Assembly: GCA_943329165.2 (NCBI GenBank)
Contig: CALQCV020000039.1
Location: 1 to 11,201, forward strand
Direction: 5' to 3'
Origin: Candidatus Nitrotoga sp. CP45
Lineage (GTDB): Bacteria; Bacteroidota; Bacteroidia; Flavobacteriales; Flavobacteriaceae
DNA: 11,201 nucleotides
Position numbers and translations under genes: made by a program. A model generated the notes under the pieces. The model searched no databases and had not been told where the DNA came from. It was given only the letters and a program-made list of their open reading frames with translations. Within the stretch, counting starts at the first letter, position 1, and the number at the start of each line of letters is the position of its first letter. This document shows positions 6,269 through 11,201 of the stretch, piece after piece.

Positions 6269-8017
6269 ATGTATAGAAGTCATAATAATGGTGAATTAAA
6301 CGCCACACATATTAACGCAGCAGTAACGCTTGTCGGTTGGGTTCAAAAATCGCGTAACAAAGGGTTTATGATTTGGGTTGATTTGCGCGACCGTTATGGA
6401 ATTACACAATTAATTTTTGATGAACAAAGAACAGACAAAGCCGTTTTTGAAAAAGCAAAATCGCTTGGAAGAGAATTTGTAATTCAGGTAAAAGGAACTG
6501 TTATTGAACGTGAGTCCAAAAATGCCAATATGACTACTGGCGATATTGAAATTCTGGTTTCTGAATTAAATATTCTAAACACTGCCTTAACTCCACCTTT
6601 TACCATTGAAGACGAAACCGATGGCGGCGAAGATATCCGAATGAAATACCGCTACTTGGATATTCGTAGAAATCCGGTTAAAAACTCGTTGCTCTTCCGT
6701 CACAAAGTAGCTATGGAAGTGCGTAAATATTTATCTGATTTGGATTTCTGTGAAGTAGAAACTCCCTATTTAATCAAATCAACTCCGGAAGGTGCACGCG
6801 ATTTCGTTGTTCCAAGCCGAATGAATTCTGGCCAATTTTATGCTTTGCCACAATCACCACAAACGTTTAAACAATTACTAATGGTTGGTGGAATGGATAA
6901 GTATTTCCAAATTGTGAAATGTTTCCGTGATGAAGATTTACGCGCCGACAGACAACCGGAGTTTACTCAAATCGATTGCGAAATGGCATTTGTAGAACAA
7001 GAAGATATTTTAAATGTTTTTGAAGGATTGACACGTCATTTACTGAAAGAACTTAAAGGCATCGAAGTAGATAAATTTCCGAGAATAACATACGATTATG
7101 CCCTGAAAACATACGGAAATGACAAACCGGATATCCGATTCGGAATGGAATTTGGCGAATTAAATTCGGTTGCCCAAAATAAAGATTTTGGTGTTTTCAA
7201 TTCGGCAGAATTGGTAGTTGGAATTGCTGCTCCAAATTGTGCTTCATTTACAAGAAAAGAAATTGATGCGTTAATTGACTGGGTAAAACGGCCACAAGTT
7301 GGAGCATCCGGAATGGTCTATGTGAAATGCGAAGAAGACGGAACTTATAAATCGTCTGTAGATAAATTCTACGACCAAGATGATTTAGCCAATTGGGCGA
7401 AAGCAACTGGAGCAAAGGCTGGCGATATAATTTTTGTGCTTTCAGGCCCAGCTGATAAAACCCGAACACAGCTTTCTGCACTTCGTATGGAATTGGCAAC
7501 ACGTATGGGATTAAGAAACCCAGAAGTTTTTGCTCCGCTTTGGGTTGTTGATTTTCCATTATTGGAATGGGATGAAGAGAGCGGTCGTTATCATGCGATG
7601 CATCATCCTTTTACGTCGCCAAAACCGGAAGATATGAAACTAATTGAAACCGAGCCAGGAAAAGTTCGTGCCAATGCTTATGATATGGTATTAAATGGGA
7701 ATGAAATCGGCGGTGGTTCCATTCGTATCCATGATAAAGACTTACAAAGTAGAATGTTTTCACTGTTAGGGTTTTCTGCTGAACAAGCCGAAGATCAATT
7801 TGGTTTCTTGATGAATGCATTCCAATTTGGGGCGCCACCACATGGCGGATTGGCTTTTGGATTGGACAGATTAGTAGCAATTTTGGGCGGACAGGAAACA
7901 ATTCGGGACTTTATTGCTTTCCCAAAAAACAATTCAGGAAGAGACGTAATGATCGATGCGCCATCAGCAATTGACGAGAATCAACTGAAAGAATTATTCA
8001 TAAAACTCGATTTGTAG
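6269..8017 (+). CDS. aspS: Aspartyl-tRNA synthetase
   Basis: This cytoplasmic class II synthetase charges tRNA-Asp with aspartate using ATP. The 582 residues are the normal bacterial length. An N-terminal OB-fold anticodon-binding domain (about 1-105, with [22 protein letters not shown]) is followed by the catalytic core. Core marks are [17 protein letters not shown] (motif 1 region and flipping loop), [18 protein letters not shown] from residue 219 (motif 2), and GLAFGLDRL with Arg534 (motif 3). The insert between motifs 2 and 3 (about 280-430) corresponds to the GAD domain of bacterial-type AspRS. The C-terminus [10 protein letters not shown] is typical. The start at ATG 6269 gives the usual [11 protein letters not shown]-terminus. 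The gene stands alone, divergent from the TlpA-like gene. Confidence 0.97.
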   Translation: MYRSHNNGELNATHINAAVTLVGWVQKSRNKGFMIWVDLRDRYGITQLIFDEQRTDKAVFEKAKSLGREFVIQVKGTVIERESKNANMTTGDIEILVSELNILNTALTPPFTIEDETDGGEDIRMKYRYLDIRRNPVKNSLLFRHKVAMEVRKYLSDLDFCEVETPYLIKSTPEGARDFVVPSRMNSGQFYALPQSPQTFKQLLMVGGMDKYFQIVKCFRDEDLRADRQPEFTQIDCEMAFVEQEDILNVFEGLTRHLLKELKGIEVDKFPRITYDYALKTYGNDKPDIRFGMEFGELNSVAQNKDFGVFNSAELVVGIAAPNCASFTRKEIDALIDWVKRPQVGASGMVYVKCEEDGTYKSSVDKFYDQDDLANWAKATGAKAGDIIFVLSGPADKTRTQLSALRMELATRMGLRNPEVFAPLWVVDFPLLEWDEESGRYHAMHHPFTSPKPEDMKLIETEPGKVRANAYDMVLNGNEIGGGSIRIHDKDLQSRMFSLLGFSAEQAEDQFGFLMNAFQFGAPPHGGLAFGLDRLVAILGGQETIRDFIAFPKNNSGRDVMIDAPSAIDENQLKELFIKLDL

Positions 8018-8046
8018 TAATTAAATCAAATTCACGGAATTTTGAG

Positions 8047-8084
8047 AAGCAACTGTTCAAATAGTTAAAACACTTGCTTTTTTT
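8047..8084 (+). terminator. Possible weak terminator after aspS
   Basis: AAGCAA (8047-8052) can pair with TTGCTT (8074-8079), which runs into seven T ending at 8084. A short inner AACT/AGTT pairing is also possible. The stem is short and AT-rich, so this is only a candidate; nothing better lies between aspS and the cold-shock gene. Confidence 0.35.
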
Positions 8085-8181
8085 CATGTATAAATTTCAA
8101 AAGCCTCACGTATTTCTCTGTCAAGATTTTAAATCAAGAATAAAATTTTAACGAATTTTTAATTATTTAACACTGAAATGC

Positions 8182-8210
8182 TTGTTATGTCGCAATAAAA
8201 TTTATCTTTG
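8182..8210 (+). promoter_or_regulatory. Promoter of the cold-shock-domain gene
   Basis: TTG (8182-8184), an 18-bp spacer and TATCTTTG (8203-8210) fit the Bacteroidetes -33/-7 arrangement. The leader would be only about 20-25 nt, much shorter than the long cold-sensing leader of E. coli cspA. Confidence 0.7.
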
Positions 8211-8238
8211 ACCATTATTAATTTTTTTACAATACAAA

Positions 8239-8439
8239 ATGCGCACAGGAACAGTAAAATTTTTCAACGAATCAAAAGGTTACGGTTTTATCACAGATGA
8301 TGAAACTGGTAAAGACATTTTCGTACATGCTACCGGAGTTAAAACTGAAAATTTAGCCGAAGGAGATAAAGTATCTTACGAAGAAGAAGAAGGTAGAAAA
8401 GGTAAAGTAGCAGCTCAAGTAGTAGCTATCGAAGACTAA
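8239..8439 (+). CDS. Cold-shock-domain protein (CspA family)
   Basis: This 66-residue single cold-shock domain binds single-stranded RNA and DNA and melts RNA structure. RNP1 (KGYGFI, residues 13-18) and RNP2 (DIFVH, residues 26-30) are both intact, and the opening MRTGTVKFFNESKGYGFI and closing GKVAAQVVAIED are typical. The protein is acidic in its second half (EEEEG). It is monocistronic, with its own promoter and a strong terminator, as expected for an abundantly expressed chaperone. Whether it is cold-induced cannot be told; the leader is too short for a cspA-type thermosensor. Confidence 0.97.
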   Translation: MRTGTVKFFNESKGYGFITDDETGKDIFVHATGVKTENLAEGDKVSYEEEEGRKGKVAAQVVAIED

Positions 8440-8467
8440 TATATATTATTTTTTGATTACCTAGATT

Positions 8468-8502
8468 AAAAGGCGTCCCGAATAATTCGGGACGCCTTTT
8501 TT
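8468..8502 (+). terminator. Strong intrinsic terminator of the cold-shock gene
   Basis: A perfect 15-bp stem (8468-8482 with 8486-8500) with a TAA loop and GC-rich core GGCGTCCCG / CGGGACGCC is followed by a T run through 8502. It begins 28 nt after the stop codon. Confidence 0.93.
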
Positions 8503-8518
8503 ATGTTTTAAAAAATGC

Positions 8519-8539
8519 TATTTAAAATCATTTTAAATA
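8519..8539. promoter_or_regulatory. Perfect AT-rich palindrome upstream of the nuo promoter
   Basis: Ten bases (8519-8528) are the exact complement of 8530-8539 around a single central C: TATTTAAAAT-C-ATTTTAAATA. With a one-base centre it cannot fold as a hairpin of full length, so it fits a dimer-binding site better than an RNA structure. It lies about 44 bp upstream of the nuo -33 element. AT-rich palindromes also arise by chance in this base composition. Confidence 0.35.
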
Positions 8540-8582
8540 ACTTCATTTGACCACTAATTAACAAACCTTTATCGCTTGATTT

Positions 8583-8613
8583 TTGCGAATTAAATTATGC
8601 GATGTTATATTTG
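8583..8613 (+). promoter_or_regulatory. Promoter of the nuo operon
   Basis: TTG (8583-8585), a 20-bp spacer and TATATTTG (8606-8613) match the Bacteroidetes promoter pattern. Predicted transcription begins near 8618-8620, about 28 nt before nuoA. No other promoter-like sequence was found between the cold-shock terminator and nuoA. Confidence 0.72.
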
Positions 8614-8646
8614 CAGCTATTTTAATTACATCTAATTTCACCCATT

Positions 8647-9012
8647 ATGCAATCTAATCAATTAGATTACTTACCAATCCTTATGCAAGCAGGTTTAGCA
8701 GTAGGATTTGTGGTTCTAACCATTATAGGTTCTGGCTATTTAGGACCAAAAAGACACTCAAAAAACAAAGACAAAAACTTCGAATGCGGAATAGAATCTG
8801 TTGGCAACGCTAGGATTCCTTTTTCTGTAAAATATTTTCTAGTGGCAATTTTATTTGTTTTGTTTGATGTCGAAGTGATTTTCTTATATCCTTGGGCAAT
8901 CAATTTCAAAGCATTGGGAGTTGAAGGAATGATTAAAATGGTGATTTTCATGATGTTGCTTTTAGTCGGATTCTTCTATATCATAAAGAAGAAAGCACTA
9001 GAATGGGAATAA
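8647..9012 (+). CDS. nuoA: NADH:quinone oxidoreductase subunit A
   Basis: This small inner-membrane subunit of complex I helps form the junction between the peripheral arm and the membrane arm near the quinone site. Its 121 residues form three membrane helices (about 13-33, 63-83 and 95-113). The first loop carries the conserved NFECGIE motif (residues 44-50), and helix 2 contains FDVEVIFLYPW with Asp74 and Glu76, typical of NuoA. The ATG at 8647 sits about 28 nt after the predicted transcription start; a Met at residue 13 would cut into the first helix. It is the first gene of the operon, followed by nuoB after an unusually long spacer of 142 nt. Confidence 0.95.
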   Translation: MQSNQLDYLPILMQAGLAVGFVVLTIIGSGYLGPKRHSKNKDKNFECGIESVGNARIPFSVKYFLVAILFVLFDVEVIFLYPWAINFKALGVEGMIKMVIFMMLLLVGFFYIIKKKALEWE

Positions 9013-9019
9013 TATTAAT

Positions 9020-9061
9020 TTAAGATTTTGAAAATCAGGCTTAACGATTTTCAAAATTTAA
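9020..9061. repeat. Long hairpin in the nuoA-nuoB spacer
   Basis: Bases 9020-9036 pair with 9046-9061 (TTGAAAATC core against GATTTTCAA) with one bulged base and a 9-nt loop. The stem has 16 base pairs but is AT-rich and lacks a trailing T run, so it looks more like an mRNA-stability or processing structure than a terminator. It begins 8 nt after the nuoA stop. Confidence 0.6.
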
Positions 9062-9064
9062 GGA

Positions 9065-9144
9065 TAGATTTTGGTTTATAGGCAAATCCCAAATCCAACC
9101 CGAGGCGCAGCCGAACTGTATGGAGCGTAGCGGAGTAAAATCTA
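9065..9144. repeat. 80-bp GC-richer element with 8-bp terminal inverted repeats
   Basis: TAGATTTT at 9065-9072 is inverted as AAAATCTA at 9137-9144. Inside are two related short motifs, GAGGCGCAGCCGAA (9102-9115) and GGAGCGTAGCGGAG (9122-9135), each with a small stem around a 3-nt loop. The interior is clearly richer in G+C than the surrounding spacer. This is the look of a small dispersed intergenic repeat; similar GCG-rich motifs recur in flavobacterial intergenic DNA as far as I recall. It ends 10 nt before nuoB. Confidence 0.5.
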
Positions 9145-9154
9145 AAAATTACAA

Positions 9155-9697
9155 ATGAGTACAAGAACAAAATTGGTTGCTCCGCCGGAAGGAGTTGTTG
9201 GTGAAGGTTTCTTCGCTACAAAATTGAACGATGTCGTTGGCATGGCGCGCGCTAATTCACTTTGGCCCTTACCTTTCGCTACTTCTTGTTGCGGAATCGA
9301 ATTTATGGCAACAATGGCTTCTCATTATGACTTAGCACGATTTGGTTCTGAAAGAGTTAGTTTCTCTCCGCGCCAAGCCGATATGTTAATGGTAATGGGA
9401 ACGATTTCCAAAAAAATGGCGCCAATTTTACGTCAGGTTTACGAACAAATGTCCGAGCCACGATGGGTAATTGCTGTTGGAGCTTGCGCAAGTTCGGGCG
9501 GCGTTTTTGATACGTATTCCGTTTTACAAGGAATTGACAAAGTAATTCCTGTTGACGTTTACGTTCCAGGTTGTCCTCCCAGACCGGAACAAATCGTAGA
9601 TGGTGTAATGCAATTACAGGAATTGGTGAGAAACGAATCTGTTCGCAGAAGAAGCTCGCCTGAATACAAAGAATTATTAGCTTCTTATAACCTATAA
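9155..9697 (+). CDS. nuoB: NADH:quinone oxidoreductase subunit B
   Basis: This peripheral-arm subunit of complex I binds the terminal 4Fe-4S cluster N2 that passes electrons to quinone. It has 180 residues. All four cluster ligands are present: the tandem Cys45-Cys46 in SCCGIEF, Cys111 in GACASSGG, and Cys140 in VPGCPPRPE. The segments LWPLPFATSCCGIEFMA and RFGSERVSFSPRQADMLMVMGT are diagnostic for NuoB. The start at 9155 gives a normal short N-terminal extension. nuoC begins one base after its stop, so the two are probably translationally coupled. Confidence 0.97.
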   Translation: MSTRTKLVAPPEGVVGEGFFATKLNDVVGMARANSLWPLPFATSCCGIEFMATMASHYDLARFGSERVSFSPRQADMLMVMGTISKKMAPILRQVYEQMSEPRWVIAVGACASSGGVFDTYSVLQGIDKVIPVDVYVPGCPPRPEQIVDGVMQLQELVRNESVRRRSSPEYKELLASYNL

Positions 9698-9698
9698 T

Positions 9699-10220
9699 AT
9701 GGCTTTAGAAACTGCATACATACAAGAAAATATGTCTAAAAGATTTGGCAACAATGTGCTTAATTTTGAGATGAAAAGAGATATTTTTTCCTTCGAAGCT
9801 ACTTCAGAAACGATACATGAAGTAATTCAAACGCTAAAAGAAGACGAAAGTTTAAACTTCCATTTTTTAACCGATTTGAGTGCAATTCATTTCCCCGACA
9901 ATGATGAAAATCATCAGTTTGCCGTGGTATATCAATTGCATAATTGGATTGAAAATGTTAGGATTCGCGTGAAAACATTTTTGCCTGATCCTGCGGAAGT
10001 AGCTACAATAATCGATTTGTTTCTTTGTGCCAATTGGATGGAAAGAGAAGCTTGGGATTTCTATGGAATACATTTTAAAGGACATCCGCAGTTGAAACGA
10101 ATTTTAAATATGGATGAAATGGTATCTTTTCCAATGAGAAAAGAGTTCCCGATGGAAGATAGCGGTAGAACTGATAAAGACGATCGCTTCTTCGGAAGAA
10201 CACCAGTCAATAATGGATAA
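9699..10220 (+). CDS. nuoC: NADH:quinone oxidoreductase subunit C
   Basis: This is the 30-kDa-type subunit of the complex I peripheral arm, packing against NuoD and NuoB. It has 173 residues, with an N-terminal alpha/beta region and the family signature EREAWDFYGIHFKGHP (residues 115-130) followed by LKRILNMDEMVSFPMRKEFP. The gene is separate from nuoD, unlike the fused nuoCD of E. coli. The ATG follows the nuoB stop after one base. The tail beyond the conserved core (GRTDKDDRFFGRTPVNNG) is polar, and the stop falls at the edge of the repeat-rich nuoC-nuoD spacer. Confidence 0.95.
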   Translation: MALETAYIQENMSKRFGNNVLNFEMKRDIFSFEATSETIHEVIQTLKEDESLNFHFLTDLSAIHFPDNDENHQFAVVYQLHNWIENVRIRVKTFLPDPAEVATIIDLFLCANWMEREAWDFYGIHFKGHPQLKRILNMDEMVSFPMRKEFPMEDSGRTDKDDRFFGRTPVNNG

Positions 10221-10223
10221 TGA

Positions 10224-10313
10224 ATAATTAATAATTGTAAACTGTAAAAAAGAATAAAATTTAATGGCATCAAAAAAACTAATTATTAATTATCAATTGT
10301 CAATTGTCAATTA
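10224..10313. repeat. Inverted repeat and 7-bp tandem array in the nuoC-nuoD spacer
   Basis: ATAATTAATAATT (10224-10236) is exactly inverted at 10281-10293, giving a 13-bp stem around a 44-nt loop. The right arm runs straight into three tandem heptamers, TCAATTG twice and TCAATTA (10293-10313). The whole 97-nt spacer is almost free of G and C. It resembles short tandem heptamer repeats scattered between bacterial genes. It ends 4 nt before the nuoD start and contains no usable gene. Confidence 0.6.
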
Positions 10314-10317
10314 AAAA

Positions 10318-11201
10318 ATGTCAGATTTACTATTACCACCAGAGCATCGCTATGCTAAAATCATAGAGCAAAGCCGAAATGAAGACGGAAGTGAATTTTC
10401 TATCTTAAATTTAGGACCAACTCACCCGGCTACACACGGAATTTTCCAAAATATTTTATTAATGGATGGCGAGCGAATCTTAGATGCTGAACCAACCGTT
10501 GGCTATATTCACAGAGCTTTCGAAAAAATAGCCGAAAACCGTCCGTTTTACCAAATCAATGTATTGACTGACCGTATGAACTATTGTTCCTCGCCTATCA
10601 ATAATATGGCTTGGTGGATGACCGTAGAAAAACTGTTAAATATTGAAATCCCGAAAAGAGCCCAATATTTGAGAGTTATTGTGATGGAATTAGCCAGAAT
10701 TACGGATCACTTGATTTGCAATTCAATCCTTGGGGTTGATACTGGAGCTTATACTGGTTTCCTTTATGTTTTTCAATTCAGAGAAAAAGTATATGAAATC
10801 TATGAAGAAATTTGTGGCGCTCGTTTAACAACAAATATGGGAAGAATTGGAGGTTTCGAAAGAGAATGGTCGCCAAAAGCATTTGAATTACTTAACACTT
10901 TCCTTGAAGAATTTCCGGTTGCATGGAAAGAATTCGAAAATCTTTTTGAAAGAAACAGAATCTTTATTGACAGAACGGTTAATGTTGGTCCGATAACTGC
11001 CGAAAGCGCCATGCAATACGGATTAACAGGTCCAAATCTACGTGCCGCTGGAATCGATTACGATGTCCGTAAAGCTGCTCCTTATTCATCTTATGACGAT
11101 TTTGAATTTGATATCCCTGTTGGAAAATCAGGCGATACGTATGATCGCTTTTGTGTTCGTAATGCCGAAGTTTGGGAAAGCTTAAGCATCATCAAACAAG
11201 C
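10318..11201 (+). CDS. nuoD: NADH:quinone oxidoreductase subunit D, N-terminal part
   Basis: This is the 49-kDa-type peripheral subunit of complex I, which forms the quinone cavity with NuoB. The frame is open from the ATG at 10318 to the window edge, giving 294 residues of a family usually about 400 long. Diagnostic segments are LGPTHPATHG (residues 32-41), GYIHRAFEKIAENRPFYQ, DRMNYCSSPINNMAW, ELARITDHL and MGRIGGFEREW. His40 and Tyr89 occupy the positions of the quinone-binding His and Tyr known from Thermus Nqo4 (His38 and Tyr87, the same 49-residue spacing). The C-terminal end lies outside the window. Confidence 0.96.
   Translation, partial: MSDLLLPPEHRYAKIIEQSRNEDGSEFSILNLGPTHPATHGIFQNILLMDGERILDAEPTVGYIHRAFEKIAENRPFYQINVLTDRMNYCSSPINNMAWWMTVEKLLNIEIPKRAQYLRVIVMELARITDHLICNSILGVDTGAYTGFLYVFQFREKVYEIYEEICGARLTTNMGRIGGFEREWSPKAFELLNTFLEEFPVAWKEFENLFERNRIFIDRTVNVGPITAESAMQYGLTGPNLRAAGIDYDVRKAAPYSSYDDFEFDIPVGKSGDTYDRFCVRNAEVWESLSIIKQ

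Noticed and set aside
7248..7901. Open frames on the minus strand inside aspS, and similar ones inside the permease, nuoA, nuoC and nuoD
   Set aside because: They lie opposite strongly conserved genes, show no domain or signal features, and are shadows of the coding strand.
8211..8238. Cold-sensing leader or cold box in front of the cold-shock gene
   Set aside because: The predicted leader is only about 20-25 nt, too short for a cspA-type thermosensor.
10264..10314. 16-codon open frame in the nuoC-nuoD spacer
   Set aside because: Most of it translates the right repeat arm and heptamer array, has no independent support and is too short to call.

Overview
The window looks like the chromosome of a Flavobacterium-type member of the Bacteroidetes. 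It is AT-rich, its promoters fit the Bacteroidetes -7 consensus TAnnTTTG (five candidates, two with a well-spaced TTG near -33), there is little Shine-Dalgarno character before the starts, and the gene set fits: AcrB-type efflux pump, TlpA-like protein with an N-terminal DUF4369-like domain, secreted MORN-repeat protein, and separate nuoC and nuoD genes. No frameshifted or broken gene is seen; only the two genes cut by the window edges are incomplete.

Region 1 (1-4528) is a tripartite-efflux operon: the C-terminal third of a periplasmic adaptor, then a complete RND permease with an intact proton-relay triad. Between them sits a roughly 570-bp nested element. It carries a small four-helix-bundle gene (S23/TIGR02436 family, known from intervening sequences in 23S rRNA) flanked on both sides by related sequences. 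Each flank is an inverted pair of degenerate 8-9-nt periodic arrays (TAAACCTCA-like). This is the most unusual structure in the window. A perfect 20-bp stem ends the operon and probably serves the convergent gene as well.

Region 2 (4529-6268) holds two minus-strand envelope genes: a short secreted MORN/YwqK-like protein and a secreted TlpA/ResA-type thiol-disulfide protein (WCGPC), each with its own promoter, the second with its own terminator. The TlpA gene is divergent from aspS.

Region 3 (6269-8502) contains aspS (aspartyl-tRNA synthetase) with a very short leader, then a monocistronic cold-shock-domain gene with its own promoter and a strong intrinsic terminator.

Region 4 (8503-11201) is the start of the complex I (NADH:quinone oxidoreductase) operon: promoter, nuoA, nuoB, nuoC and a nuoD running off the right edge. 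nuoB and nuoC are one base apart, but the nuoA-nuoB and nuoC-nuoD spacers are long and hold hairpins and short repeats that look like small dispersed repetitive elements.
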